Assembly: GCA_025927575.1 (NCBI GenBank)
Contig: JAICLJ010000029.1
Location: 1 to 36,774 of the forward strand
From: Bryobacteraceae bacterium
Lineage (GTDB): Bacteria; Acidobacteriota; Terriglobia; Bryobacterales; Bryobacteraceae
DNA: 36,774 bases
Direction: 5' to 3'
In this document: positions 17,169 to 25,801 of the stretch, one piece after another
Layout: each line of letters begins with the position of its first letter
Numbering within the stretch: the stretch's first letter is position 1
Program-made: the position numbers and the translations under genes
The notes under the pieces: generated by a model
What the model saw: only the letters and a program-made list of their open reading frames with translations
Databases searched by the model: none
Told to the model about the DNA's origin: nothing

Positions 17169-17433
17169 AGGCGCCAGAACTTGCATTGTAACCGTAAATG
17201 CGGTTCGCTGCGCGCCATATCGAGATGGGCGCGAGGAACGCTCCGTCCGCCGTCTGCGGCTGAGCTGGCATGATCCGGCAAGAGGCTCCAGCCAGCAGCG
17301 TGGGCAGATTTTTAGGGCAACTGATGTAAAAATAGTTTCAATCTAGTATGATTTGCTAGAAAGCACAGATTTTCGAGAAATTGGATTGAGCTGTGGATAA
17401 AGGCTCGGCTGTCGGCCTGCGCAAAAAAATGGA
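17169..17433. other. Divergent intergenic region (EVE gene / EAL gene)
   Basis: This is one of the longest gene-free stretches. It holds a TATGAT (17347-17352) that could be a -10 element for the EAL gene. A TTACAAT on the minus strand near 17190 could serve the EVE gene. I looked for a c-di-GMP riboswitch in front of the EAL gene and found no match to the class I or II core. Confidence 0.35.
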
Positions 17434-18873
17434 ATGAGCATGAAATCGAAGCGGGCCTCACACCGTTTGCGAGGGGAACGGGATTCGAAGCCACCGCGGG
17501 CGAACAACACAAAGCAGGCTAATTCCTGCGAAGAGGATGTGGCTGCCGATGGCGAAGCCGCTCCGGTAAATCGCGGCGCTGAATCTCGCGACTCGCTCAC
17601 TGGGCTGCTCACTCTCGAAAGCTTTCTTGAGGAAGTGCGTGGCCGGGTGTCGGAAGCGCGGCGGCATGGCCGGCTGACAGGAGTCTTGTATGTCGGTTTG
17701 AACGACGTCAAGCGTGTGAATGACAGCTTCGGCGTCCAATTCGGCGATATCCTGATCCGTCAGGCTGCGGCTCGGCTGCTTTCGGCTGTACGTGAGACCG
17801 ATATCCTGGCGCGAGTTGGGGGCGTTTATTTTGCGGTCGCGCTGGAGCCGTTCGATACCGCCGAGGATGCGCTGATAGTCGCCGACCGTTTTCTGGACAT
17901 CCTGAGTGAAACATTCAATCTCTTCGAACTTGCCGATCATCCGGTCGGCATCTCGGCGAATGTCGGTGTAAGTCTCTATCCCACTCACGCAAGTTCGTCG
18001 GTGGACCTGATCCGCTATGCAGCCATCGCTCTCGGCGAAGCGGGGCAGCAGGGAGCTAACCGTGTCGAGGTATTCGATCGAGAGCGGAGCGAAGAAACCA
18101 GGGCGCGCCTGGAACTGGAGTGGATGCTGCGGCACGCCATCGACAAGCGCGAGTTTGCGCTATGGTTCCAACCGGAAATCGATCTTCGAACCGGCTCCGT
18201 GGTCCAGCGGGAGGCTCTCCTGCGCTGGCTTCATCCGCAGCGGGGGCAGATCGCGCCGGCCCGTTTTGTGCCCGTTGCCGAGGAGACCGGGTTAATCGTG
18301 CCGCTCGGGACTTGGGTGATTCGGGAAGCTTGTCTCGCGGCTTGGAAATGGCAGCACACCGACGACGCAGGCATTGGCGTCGCGGTGAATGTCTCGGCTT
18401 TGCAATTGGCGAAACCTAATTTCGCCGGCACTGTGGAAGTCGTGCTGCGCGAGACTGGACTCTCTGGTGAATTGCTGGAACTCGAATTGACAGAATCCGC
18501 GTTGATGGCGAACTTTGAGAAATCGGTTTTAGAGCTTTCGCGGCTGCGCGATTACGGAATCAGCGTTGTGATCGACGATTTTGGGGTTGGGTATTCATCC
18601 CTCAGCTACTTGAAAGAGTTGCCCGTCAGCGGCGTAAAGCTCGACAGGTCGTTCCTGCGGGATATCGAAGAGAACCGTCATACTCTGCCGCTGCTGAATA
18701 GCATGGTGTCACTTGCGCATGTTCTGAACATGCGCGTGACGGCGGAAGGCGTTGAGACGCAGGCCCAACTCGATGCCGTCCGCGCTATCGGCGTCGACAC
18801 GGCGCAGGGCTATTTTCTCGGCATGCCTGCCGCGATGAACGGGGAAAAAGCTTCAGGCGCTGTCTGCCCGTAG
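17434..18873 (+). CDS. GGDEF (degenerate) - EAL c-di-GMP phosphodiesterase
   Basis: The 479-residue soluble protein has a polar N-terminal tail (1-50), a GGDEF-fold domain (about 52-215) and an EAL domain (about 225-470). The cyclase signature is broken: GGVYF (129-133) replaces GGDEF, so cyclic di-GMP synthesis is unlikely. The EAL domain keeps its signatures: EALLRW (260-265), ELTES, IDDFGVGYSSL, KLDRSF and AEGVETQ. It should hydrolyse c-di-GMP to pGpG, perhaps with the dead GGDEF domain as a GTP sensor. No membrane or PAS sensor domain is present. ATG 17440 is an alternative start. It stands alone between the EVE gene and ybaK. Confidence 0.92.
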   Translation: MSMKSKRASHRLRGERDSKPPRANNTKQANSCEEDVAADGEAAPVNRGAESRDSLTGLLTLESFLEEVRGRVSEARRHGRLTGVLYVGLNDVKRVNDSFGVQFGDILIRQAAARLLSAVRETDILARVGGVYFAVALEPFDTAEDALIVADRFLDILSETFNLFELADHPVGISANVGVSLYPTHASSSVDLIRYAAIALGEAGQQGANRVEVFDRERSEETRARLELEWMLRHAIDKREFALWFQPEIDLRTGSVVQREALLRWLHPQRGQIAPARFVPVAEETGLIVPLGTWVIREACLAAWKWQHTDDAGIGVAVNVSALQLAKPNFAGTVEVVLRETGLSGELLELELTESALMANFEKSVLELSRLRDYGISVVIDDFGVGYSSLSYLKELPVSGVKLDRSFLRDIEENRHTLPLLNSMVSLAHVLNMRVTAEGVETQAQLDAVRAIGVDTAQGYFLGMPAAMNGEKASGAVCP

Positions 18874-18919
18874 CGTGCCGTGTTGTTCAAAGTGCGCGAT
18901 CTCTTGCGGGCGTTCGAAT

Positions 18920-18925
18920 TAGCCT
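18920..18925 (+). promoter_or_regulatory. -10 element (TAGCCT) of ybaK
   Basis: TAGCCT matches TANNNT six bases before the ATG at 18932. A GAGGA lies only one base from the ATG, too close to act as a ribosome site. Confidence 0.3.
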
Positions 18926-18931
18926 GAGGAT

Positions 18932-19399
18932 ATGAAGACGAACGCGGCGCGTTTGCTCGAAACACTGCAAGTTCCGCACGAGATCCGGGAGTATCAGGTA
19001 GACCCAGACGATTTGACGGCTGGGAGTGTGGCTGCCAAAATCGGCCTACCCCCAGAACAGGTTTTCAAGACCCTCGTTGTGAAAGGAGACCGAGCGGGAG
19101 TATGCCTGGCGGTTGTCCCCGGAAATTGTGAGCTCGATCTCCGAGCCCTGGCGAAATTGACGGGCGACCGGCGCATGGATCTCGTCTCGCTTAAGGAAGT
19201 CCAGCCCTTGACGGGCTACATACGCGGCGGTGTTACCGCGCTCGCAGGCAAAAAAGAATACCCGGTTTACGTGGATGAGACAGCCACCTTGTTCGACGTG
19301 ATCTCGGTATCGGCGGGAGTTCGCGGTTCTCAGATTTTATTGAGCCCGGAAGATTATCTGCGCGTGGTGAAGGGTGTTCTGGGAGAAATTGCAAAATGA
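18932..19399 (+). CDS. ybaK: Cys-tRNA(Pro)/Cys-tRNA(Cys) deacylase YbaK
   Basis: YbaK hydrolyses Cys-tRNA-Pro made by mistake by prolyl-tRNA synthetase. The 155-residue protein contains VFKTLVVKG with Lys46, the essential lysine (same number as in the Haemophilus enzyme). The family blocks GGVTALAGKKEYPVYVD and SAGVRGSQILLSPEDYL follow. Length is normal. It is monocistronic here, converging on the DNA glycosylase gene across 115 bases that contain no terminator I can recognise. Confidence 0.95.
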   Translation: MKTNAARLLETLQVPHEIREYQVDPDDLTAGSVAAKIGLPPEQVFKTLVVKGDRAGVCLAVVPGNCELDLRALAKLTGDRRMDLVSLKEVQPLTGYIRGGVTALAGKKEYPVYVDETATLFDVISVSAGVRGSQILLSPEDYLRVVKGVLGEIAK

Positions 19400-19514
19400 G
19401 CGTCAATGTTACGATGCGGCGCTGTTTCAAGCGGCGGCCAAACGCCGGTTTACTGAATTCCTGCGCGAAAGGTTCCCGATGACCTTCGGATTCCCAAGCC
19501 AAAATAGCTGCCGT

Positions 19515-20195
19515 TCATCTACGGCTCAAGCACGGGTGTCCCTTCCAGGTGAAGCGTAGCGGCAGTTCTGTGTGTTTCGTGATCCCGATCCGGGGCGAGC
19601 TTTCGATCTGAAAATCCGGCCGTGACTTCCATTGGCGCACCTGCAGGCTCCCGCTATCGAGTCGCGCGCCATATTGATCGCGCGTGATCGCGAGGGCCTG
19701 CGTCAGCTTGCCGGGGCCATTTGTCAGCATGCACGGTTTGCCTTTCCACGAGCGTCGTTTTTGCATATCGGCCAAGCCGGTCAGCGGTTCCAGGGCTCGC
19801 ACAAGGACGCACCCCGGCGTACCGTCCGGCTCCGCCACCACGTTCAGGCATTCGTGCATACCGTAAATAAAATAGACATATGCGCGCCCCGGCGGTCCGA
19901 AGATGGCTCGCGTGCGATCCGTCAGGCCTCGCGATGCATGCGCCGCCAAATCGTTCAATCCCAGATAGGCCTCCACCTCCACCACCATACCGGCGCTCAA
20001 ATTGTGAAACAATACACAACCGAGGAGACTTTTCGCAACCTCGACGGTCGGCCGTTCGTAAAACGGGATTGGAATCCGGCGTGTGGCGCGCAGCAGCGTC
20101 GCGTAGGACCAGGAGTCGGCGTTGATCGACGATCTTCCATCATTCAAGTGACGGTTGTTGTCGGGAATTTGCAACTTACGGTAGAACAGTAACAC
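19515..20195 (-). CDS. DNA-3-methyladenine glycosylase (AAG/MPG family)
   Basis: This family removes alkylated purines such as 3-methyladenine in base-excision repair. Diagnostic blocks are VEVEAYLG (about 72-79, with the catalytic glutamate), AAHASRG, FGPPGRAYVYFIYGMHECLNVV and LTNGPGKLTQALAI. From GTG 20195 the protein has 226 residues, but the first 40 (before IPIPFYERPTVEVAKSLLG) are not typical. The true start may be a TTG further in. The longest frame would leave only 15 bases before the divergent RNA phosphodiesterase gene. The function is secure; the N-terminus is not. Confidence 0.92.
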   Translation of the reverse strand: MLLFYRKLQIPDNNRHLNDGRSSINADSWSYATLLRATRRIPIPFYERPTVEVAKSLLGCVLFHNLSAGMVVEVEAYLGLNDLAAHASRGLTDRTRAIFGPPGRAYVYFIYGMHECLNVVAEPDGTPGCVLVRALEPLTGLADMQKRRSWKGKPCMLTNGPGKLTQALAITRDQYGARLDSGSLQVRQWKSRPDFQIESSPRIGITKHTELPLRFTWKGHPCLSRR

Positions 20196-20210
20196 GAGTG
20201 GTGATCTGGA

Positions 20211-20777
20211 ATGCGGCTATTCACAGCGATTGATCTGCCCGATGACGTTCTTCTGCGCCTGGATCGGCTGTTGGCGGCGCTCCGGCCGGAGGCGATTATC
20301 AAATGGAGTCCTCTGGATAACCTGCACATTACGACGAAATTCATTGGAGAATGGCCGCCGGAGCGTTTTTCGGAGCTAGAAGCGGCGCTCATCGAATTAC
20401 CGCCGCGCGAGCCGATTGAGATCGAATTGCGAAACCTTGGCTGGTTCCCGAATGAACGTTCGCCGCGCGTTTTGTGGGCGGGTGTGCATGCCGGCCCGGC
20501 ACTCGAACAACTTGCGCGCGAGATCGACGACCGACTGGCGCCGCTCGGCGTCGCCAAAGAGCGCCGCCCGTTTTCGCCGCATATGACGTTGGCGCGGATC
20601 AAAAGTCCGGTGCCGTTGAACCGCCTCCGCCAAATGGTTGAGGAGATGCAGCCGGCCGCCATCGGCTCGTTCACAGCGAGCCAGTTCTGTTTGTTCCGAA
20701 GCGATCCGGGATCGCACTCCTCGATCTATCGCAAGCTGCAGGCGTTCCGGTTCCAGAATGCGGTCGCTGCCTCGTAA
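20211..20777 (+). CDS. thpR: RNA 2',3'-cyclic phosphodiesterase (2H family)
   Basis: The 188-residue protein belongs to the LigT/ThpR 2H phosphoesterases. The two HxTx motifs that define the active site are HITT at His39 and HMTL at His124. The enzyme opens 2',3'-cyclic phosphates on RNA and was first described as a 2'-5' RNA ligase. Start ATG 20211 is directly before the conserved RLFTAIDLP. It faces the DNA glycosylase gene across a very short divergent region. Confidence 0.93.
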   Translation: MRLFTAIDLPDDVLLRLDRLLAALRPEAIIKWSPLDNLHITTKFIGEWPPERFSELEAALIELPPREPIEIELRNLGWFPNERSPRVLWAGVHAGPALEQLAREIDDRLAPLGVAKERRPFSPHMTLARIKSPVPLNRLRQMVEEMQPAAIGSFTASQFCLFRSDPGSHSSIYRKLQAFRFQNAVAAS

Positions 20778-20840
20778 ATTCGCAGGCCGTTGTAATGAGA
20801 TTGCCCTCCATGCGCCATTTGCCGCTTTCGCGCGCCCGTT

Positions 20841-22364
20841 TTACGTGACCGGCCCGGGGTTAAACGGCGCAAGCGCGTTGTGGAGGCCCCAATGATCCGC
20901 CCACGTTTTCTTCCGCCCGCTTGCGACATCTAGAACGAAGTCGAAAATTTCTCGCCCGGCTTCTTCGAGAGTGCAGTCGCCGGTCGCGACCCGGCCGGCA
21001 TCAATGTCGATCAGGTCTGGCCATTTTTCGGCGAGCGCCGTGCGAGATGAAACTTTCACAACGGGAACAAGAGCCAATCCGTAAGGACTGCCTTCGCCTG
21101 TTGTAAAAATGTGCAGATTCATGGAGGCGAGCTGCTGCGTCCCGCAGATGAAATCGCTCGCGGGGGTCGCCGCGAAGACGAGTCCCTTCGCAGTCACCTT
21201 TTCTCCGTGACTCGCAACCGACATCAGCGCCGTACTCCCCGCCTTCGCAACTGAGCCGAGAGCCTTCTCCACTACGTTGGCCAGCCCTCCCCGTTTGTTG
21301 CCCGGCGTGGGATTTGCCGAGCGATCGGCTTCGCCCTTGGCCAAATATTCGTCATACCAGCGCATCTCGCGAATCAGATCCAGCGCTACCCTCTCGTTTA
21401 TGGCGCGTGGGGTAAGAAGATGCACAGCATCCCGCACTTCCGTCACTTCGGAAAAGAGAACGGTGGCTCCGGCCCGCACCAGCAGGTCAGCGGCATAACC
21501 CACCGCGGGATTGCATGTCACTCCGGAAAACGCATCGCTGCCGCCGCACTGAAGGCCGACGATCAATGCCGAAGCCGGGCATGTCCCGCGTTCCCGGCGG
21601 TTCAGAAGCTTTAACCGCTTTTCCGCTGCCCGCATGAGCGCCGCCACAGTCTCGGCAAATCCACATTGATCCTGAAGGCGAATGACATTCGAATCCTCGA
21701 TCACCGGTAGTTTGCTCGCAAATAGGCGCTGAGGCTGCAATTTCTCGCAACCCAAACTGACCACCAGCGGCTGTCCCGCGACGTTTGGATGGAGGCTGAT
21801 GTTCTTCAACGTACGAATCGGGATGGCGGCGCCGGGCGCGTCGATGGCGACGCCACATCCGTATGTGTGCGTGATCGCTACAACGTCGTCTACATTCGGA
21901 TACCGCGGTAGAACCTCGGCTTTCAGCCTTCGGACGGCGTAATCCACCGTCGGCGCCACGCACTGCACTGTCGTCGTGATTCCGAGGATATTCTTTGTGC
22001 CGACACTGCCGTCCGCGTTGCGGAATCCCTGGAATGTGCAACCTTCAAGCGGAGGAAGCGGCGCGGGAACCTCTGTTGCCAGCGGTAGTCGGTCCAGCGG
22101 GGGAGCCGCCGGCAAATCCAGCATCTCTGCGCGAACCCAACTGCCTGCGGGAATCGTACGGCTGGCGCGGCCGATGATTTGCCCGTAACGAAACACGGGG
22201 GCGCCGCGCTCGATGCCGCTAAGCGCAATCTTGTGCGACTGCGGAATGTGTTCACGTGTGGCGAGTCCGCCGCCCAAGTCTGCGCCGGCCCGCATGCCCT
22301 CGGGGTCCACCACAATCGCGACATTGTCGCGCTTATGAACACGAATGTATCGTGTAGAGGCCAA
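20841..22364 (-). CDS. garD: Galactarate dehydratase
   Basis: GarD removes water from galactarate to give 5-keto-4-deoxy-D-glucarate. The 507-residue protein matches the E. coli GarD pattern along its whole length. It has an N-terminal SAF-like domain ([15 protein letters not shown]), then [26 protein letters not shown] and [41 protein letters not shown] and a final [16 protein letters not shown] follow. This is closer to GarD than to altronate dehydratase UxaA, but a related sugar-acid substrate such as L-fuconate cannot be excluded. It starts with TTG 22364, with TACAAT five bases upstream and no ribosome site. It diverges from the GntP permease gene, with which it probably shares control. 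Confidence 0.9.
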   Translation of the reverse strand: MASTRYIRVHKRDNVAIVVDPEGMRAGADLGGGLATREHIPQSHKIALSGIERGAPVFRYGQIIGRASRTIPAGSWVRAEMLDLPAAPPLDRLPLATEVPAPLPPLEGCTFQGFRNADGSVGTKNILGITTTVQCVAPTVDYAVRRLKAEVLPRYPNVDDVVAITHTYGCGVAIDAPGAAIPIRTLKNISLHPNVAGQPLVVSLGCEKLQPQRLFASKLPVIEDSNVIRLQDQCGFAETVAALMRAAEKRLKLLNRRERGTCPASALIVGLQCGGSDAFSGVTCNPAVGYAADLLVRAGATVLFSEVTEVRDAVHLLTPRAINERVALDLIREMRWYDEYLAKGEADRSANPTPGNKRGGLANVVEKALGSVAKAGSTALMSVASHGEKVTAKGLVFAATPASDFICGTQQLASMNLHIFTTGEGSPYGLALVPVVKVSSRTALAEKWPDLIDIDAGRVATGDCTLEEAGREIFDFVLDVASGRKKTWADHWGLHNALAPFNPGPVT

Positions 22365-22369
22365 ACCGG

Positions 22370-22375
22370 ATTGTA
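22370..22375 (-). promoter_or_regulatory. -10 element (TACAAT) of garD
   Basis: TACAAT on the minus strand ends five bases before the TTG start of garD. It faces away from the TATACT element of the permease gene. Confidence 0.5.
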
Positions 22376-22395
22376 ACCCTCGATTTATCAGGGTT
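22375..22395. promoter_or_regulatory. Candidate operator: inverted repeat AACCCT-N9-AGGGTT
   Basis: AACCCT (22375-22380) and AGGGTT (22390-22395) form a six-base inverted repeat, with inner GAT/ATC also complementary. It lies between the two opposed -10 elements of garD and the permease gene and upstream of both predicted transcription starts. It is therefore more likely a protein-binding site than an RNA hairpin. Confidence 0.5.
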
Positions 22396-22410
22396 CGCGA
22401 GCATCCGGTA

Positions 22411-22416
22411 TATACT
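22411..22416 (+). promoter_or_regulatory. -10 element (TATACT) of the GntP permease operon
   Basis: TATACT ends seven bases before the TTG start at 22424. There is no Shine-Dalgarno sequence between them, which fits a leaderless message. Confidence 0.5.
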
Positions 22417-22423
22417 CGACCGT

Positions 22424-23761
22424 TTGGCTCCCGGACCCTATCTCGTTCTCATCACCATTGCCGCGATCGGGTTTCTTCTCGTTCTCATCCTGATCGCGCG
22501 CATGCACGCGTTTCTTGCTTTATTTATCACCAGCATGCTATTGGGACTCGCGGCTGGTATGCCGGCGGTGAAGGTTCTTAAGTCGATGCAGACGGGATTT
22601 GGCGACGCGCTCGGCTTCATCGCTGTCGTTATCGGCCTGGGCGCCATGATAGGCCGCTTTCTCGAAGACTCTGGCGGGGGCCGCGCGCTTGCCGACTGGC
22701 TGCTGCTCAAAAGCGGCCACGATCACGCTCAGTGGGCAGTACTTATGGCTGCGTTTCTTGTCGGGTTGCCGGTTTTCTTTGAAGTTGGCTTCGTTATTCT
22801 CGTGCCGCTGGCCTGGAGCATTGCCTGGGAGTCCAAACGCTCCGTCCTGCTCTATGCTCTTCCACTCGCCGCCGCTATGACCATTCTGCATGCGCTGGTG
22901 CCCCCGCATCCCGCTCCCTCTGTGGCGGCGCAGTTGTTCGGCGCCGATGTCGGGCACATTATCCTCTATGGCACCGTTCTCGCGGTTCCGCTGATGATCC
23001 TCGGCGGCATCGTCTACGGCAAGTGGATCAGCAAACTGCTGCCTGCGCCCATTGCTCCTGCGGGCGACGGAAGCGGAATGAGTGAGGTTTCGCATCTGGG
23101 GCCGCCATCCGTAGCCCTTGTCGTCATGGTGCTGGTACTTCCAGTGATCCTGATCTTCATCGCGACACTGGCCGATCATTTTCACATGCCAGGCAGGGAC
23201 GTCTACGAGTTCATCGGACATCCGTTCACGGCGCTATTGCTGTCTGTTTTGGCCGCGATGCTCTTTCTGGGATTGCGGCGTGGTCTTAGCCCAGAGCAGA
23301 TTACCAAGGCCGCGACCAAATCTCTTGCGCCCCTAGCGACGCTGCTGCTCATTATCGGCGGCGGCGGTGCTCTGAAGCAGATCATCGTCGATTGCGGAGT
23401 CGGCGCCTACGCCGGACAGCAATTGGCCTCAAGTTCGATCTCACCTCTGCTGGTTTGCTTTGTCACGGCCGCCGGGTTGCGGGCCGCGCAAGGCTCTGCG
23501 ACGGTGGCTATTGTGACCGCCGCCGGCATCCTGGCGCCGCTGATGAAGCAGTTTGCGCACGTCTCGCCCGAGTTGCTCGTCCTGGCTGTATCCTGCGGCG
23601 GCACCAGCATCTCTCACGTGAATGACGCAGGCTTCTGGCTCGTGAAAGAATACCTGGGGCTCAGTGTCGCCGATACCTTAAAAAGCTGGTCGGTGATGAA
23701 GCTGATTATGGGAGTTGTCGGAATCGTTCTGGTGATGCTGGCCCAAGCAATTTTCTTCTGA
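22424..23761 (+). CDS. GntP family sugar-acid permease
   Basis: The 445-residue polytopic membrane protein has about a dozen hydrophobic segments and GntP-family motifs: [39 protein letters not shown] and [21 protein letters not shown]. GntP permeases take up gluconate and related sugar acids with protons. Beside garD the likely cargo is galactarate, galactonate or a similar acid; this is inference. The start is TTG 22424, the only candidate before [15 protein letters not shown]. The permease leads a plus-strand run with the zinc dehydrogenase, the aldo/keto reductase and a membrane protein. Confidence 0.93.
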   Translation: MAPGPYLVLITIAAIGFLLVLILIARMHAFLALFITSMLLGLAAGMPAVKVLKSMQTGFGDALGFIAVVIGLGAMIGRFLEDSGGGRALADWLLLKSGHDHAQWAVLMAAFLVGLPVFFEVGFVILVPLAWSIAWESKRSVLLYALPLAAAMTILHALVPPHPAPSVAAQLFGADVGHIILYGTVLAVPLMILGGIVYGKWISKLLPAPIAPAGDGSGMSEVSHLGPPSVALVVMVLVLPVILIFIATLADHFHMPGRDVYEFIGHPFTALLLSVLAAMLFLGLRRGLSPEQITKAATKSLAPLATLLLIIGGGGALKQIIVDCGVGAYAGQQLASSSISPLLVCFVTAAGLRAAQGSATVAIVTAAGILAPLMKQFAHVSPELLVLAVSCGGTSISHVNDAGFWLVKEYLGLSVADTLKSWSVMKLIMGVVGIVLVMLAQAIFF

Positions 23762-23812
23762 AGCCCACGCCTATTTCGTCCACGACTTACCGGGGACTGC
23801 TAGCCGATTCGG

Positions 23813-23818
23813 TAAACT
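23813..23818 (+). promoter_or_regulatory. -10-like element (TAAACT) before the zinc dehydrogenase gene
   Basis: TAAACT ends seven bases before ATG 23826 with no ribosome site. It may give the dehydrogenase-reductase pair its own leaderless promoter inside the run. Confidence 0.35.
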
Positions 23819-23825
23819 CGCAGCC

Positions 23826-24842
23826 ATGAAGGCATTTATCATAAAAGCTCCCGGGCAAAGCGCGATCGGCGAAATCGCGCCGGCCGCGCCGGGCGATGGC
23901 GAGGTGCTGCTGCAAACAAGGATGGTCGGTTTCTGTGGAACCGACTTAAGTACGTTTCGAGGTAAGAATCCGCTGGTTTCGTACCCGCGCATTCCCGGCC
24001 ACGAGATTGCAGCCACCATCGTCGATGCCGGCAAGGGAGCTCCCGCGCGTTTGCGCGCGGGTCTGAACGTCACGGTTTCTCCGTACAACAATTGCGGCAG
24101 GTGCGCCGCTTGCCTCCGTGGAAGAAGCAATGCCTGCCTTCGTAATGAAACGCTCGGTGTCCAGCGCGACGGCGCCATGAAAGAATTTTTCACAGTCCCG
24201 TGGCAGAAGGCGCACGTCGCGGAAGGTCTCTCGTTGCGCGACCTGAGTCTTGTCGAGCCGCTGGCGGTCGGATTTCACTCTGTCTCGCGCGGGCGGGTAC
24301 AGAGCAGCGACAAAGTGGCCGTCATCGGTTGCGGCACGGTCGGGTTGGGGGCTATTGCCGCTGCGGCCCGCGCGGGCGCGAGCGTCATCGCCATCGACTT
24401 GGACGACCGGAAGCTCGAACTTGCAAAACAGGCCGGCGCTCATTATCCCGTCCATTCCGGCAATGAGCCTCTTCATGAGCAATTGCTGGATCTCACAAAC
24501 GGGCACGGTCCCGACGTGGTAATCGAGGCCGTCGGCACGCCGGACACCTTCCGGACGGCCGTAGAGGAAGTGGCTGCCACGGGCCGCGTCGTTTATATTG
24601 GCTGGGCGAAAGAGGCGGTAACTTACGAGACAAAGCTCTTTATTTTGAAAGAGCTGGATATCATGGGTTCCCGAAACTCGCTAACCGAGTTTCCGGATGT
24701 GATTGACATGCTGCAGCGCAGGCAATTCCCCGTTGAATCCACCATCTCGCGAACGGTGCGGCTGGCGGAAGCCGGAGACGCACTGCGAGCGTGGAGCGAG
24801 GCGCCGCAGGCGTACAGCAAAATTCTTGTCGAGATGGCATGA
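23826..24842 (+). CDS. Zinc-dependent alcohol dehydrogenase, L-galactonate/L-threonine dehydrogenase-like
   Basis: The 338-residue medium-chain dehydrogenase keeps the catalytic zinc ligands (Cys37 in GFCGTD, His59-Glu60 in PGHE). It also has four structural-zinc cysteines (90, 93, 96, 104), and a Rossmann motif GCGTVGLG near residue 162. Segments such as [14 protein letters not shown] and [13 protein letters not shown] resemble E. coli L-galactonate dehydrogenase LgoD, so a sugar-acid or polyol substrate is likely. The neighbouring garD, GntP permease and sugar reductase agree with that. Its stop overlaps the aldo/keto reductase start by four bases, so the two are made together. The exact substrate is not proven. 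Confidence 0.88.
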   Translation: MKAFIIKAPGQSAIGEIAPAAPGDGEVLLQTRMVGFCGTDLSTFRGKNPLVSYPRIPGHEIAATIVDAGKGAPARLRAGLNVTVSPYNNCGRCAACLRGRSNACLRNETLGVQRDGAMKEFFTVPWQKAHVAEGLSLRDLSLVEPLAVGFHSVSRGRVQSSDKVAVIGCGTVGLGAIAAAARAGASVIAIDLDDRKLELAKQAGAHYPVHSGNEPLHEQLLDLTNGHGPDVVIEAVGTPDTFRTAVEEVAATGRVVYIGWAKEAVTYETKLFILKELDIMGSRNSLTEFPDVIDMLQRRQFPVESTISRTVRLAEAGDALRAWSEAPQAYSKILVEMA

Positions 24843-25780
24843 GGGAAATGGAATACCGGACGCTCGACGGCACGGATCTCAAAGTCTCGGTTATCGGTTT
24901 CGGCGCTTCGCCGCTCGGAAATGAATTCGGCGCCATTGATCCTGACGAAGGTGAACGCGCCGTGCAGCACGCTATCGACAGCGGCATCAATCTTTTCGAT
25001 GTTTCCCCGTATTACGGCCGTACGCTTGCGGAGGAGCGTCTGGGCAAAGCGCTAGCGGGCCGCCGGGCCGAAGTGGTGCTAGCTACCAAGTGCGGCCGCT
25101 ACGACGTGAATGGGTTCGATTTTTCGGCGCGCCGCGTGATGGCGAGCGCGGAGGAGTCGCTTAAAAGGCTGCGGACAGACTATCTCGATATCCTTCATGC
25201 GCACGATATCGAATTTGGCGATCGTGAGCAGATTATCCACGAAACGATTCCGGCCTTGAAAAAGCTGAAAGCGCAAGGCAAGGTGCGCTTTGTCGGCGTC
25301 ACCGGCTTCCCTCTACATGTACTCGCGGATGTAGCGGTCCGGGGCCGCGCGGATATCGTCATGTCGTATTGCCGCTATAATCTGCTCGTTCGCGACCTCG
25401 ATGCGGAGCTGACGCCTGTTCTTCGGGAAAACGGAATCGGTCTGCTGAATGCCTCTCCGCTTCACATGGGTATTCTGACCGAATGCGACCCTCCTGCCTG
25501 GCATCCCGCGCCCGAAGAGGTGAAGCAGGCCGGTCAGGCGGTGGCCGCAATTTGCCGCAGATACGGAACGCGCGTTTCCACCGTCGCCCTGCGCTTTTGC
25601 CTCAATTATTCCTACGCTGCATCCACTCTTGTGGGAATGTCCCGGTGCAGCCAGGTAAAAACTAACCTGGAAGCTCTGATGATGACGATCGATGCGGCGC
25701 TTATGGCAGAGATTGACCGGGCGGTAGAGCCTGTGCTGAACCGGGTCTGGAAATCAGGGCGTCAGGAGAATAACGCATAG
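24839..25780 (+). CDS. Aldo/keto reductase, L-galactose/L-fucose dehydrogenase type
   Basis: The 313-residue protein is an (alpha/beta)8 aldo/keto reductase. The tetrad residues are Asp54, Tyr59, Lys84 and a His at 120 or 122. It strongly resembles plant L-galactose dehydrogenase and bacterial L-fucose (D-threo-aldose) dehydrogenases: [57 protein letters not shown]. These oxidise L-galactose or L-fucose at C1 to the lactone. The ATG at 24839 forms ATGA with the stop of the zinc dehydrogenase gene. With that dehydrogenase and garD, a route from L-galactose-type sugars to keto acids is suggested but incomplete: no lactonase or aldolase is nearby. Confidence 0.9.
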   Translation: MREMEYRTLDGTDLKVSVIGFGASPLGNEFGAIDPDEGERAVQHAIDSGINLFDVSPYYGRTLAEERLGKALAGRRAEVVLATKCGRYDVNGFDFSARRVMASAEESLKRLRTDYLDILHAHDIEFGDREQIIHETIPALKKLKAQGKVRFVGVTGFPLHVLADVAVRGRADIVMSYCRYNLLVRDLDAELTPVLRENGIGLLNASPLHMGILTECDPPAWHPAPEEVKQAGQAVAAICRRYGTRVSTVALRFCLNYSYAASTLVGMSRCSQVKTNLEALMMTIDAALMAEIDRAVEPVLNRVWKSGRQENNA

Positions 25781-25801
25781 GCTCCGTAGTCTAATAAAAG
25801 C

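Noticed and set aside
17187..17433. c-di-GMP riboswitch before the EAL gene
   Set aside because: I searched the spacer for the conserved class I and class II cores and saw none; a few short stems are present but do not match.
19396..19482. Small open frame after ybaK
   Set aside because: About 28 codons starting at the ATG that overlaps the ybaK stop, with an Arg-rich random composition and no ribosome site.
22538..23221. Minus-strand open frame of about 227 codons
   Set aside because: It is antisense to the GntP permease and is His/Gln/Asp-rich, the mirror of a hydrophobic coding strand.
25790..25801. Leaderless promoter for the membrane protein gene
   Set aside because: TCTAAT six bases before GTG 25802 does not meet TANNNT, and the gene is only 21 bases after the reductase gene, so cotranscription is simpler.
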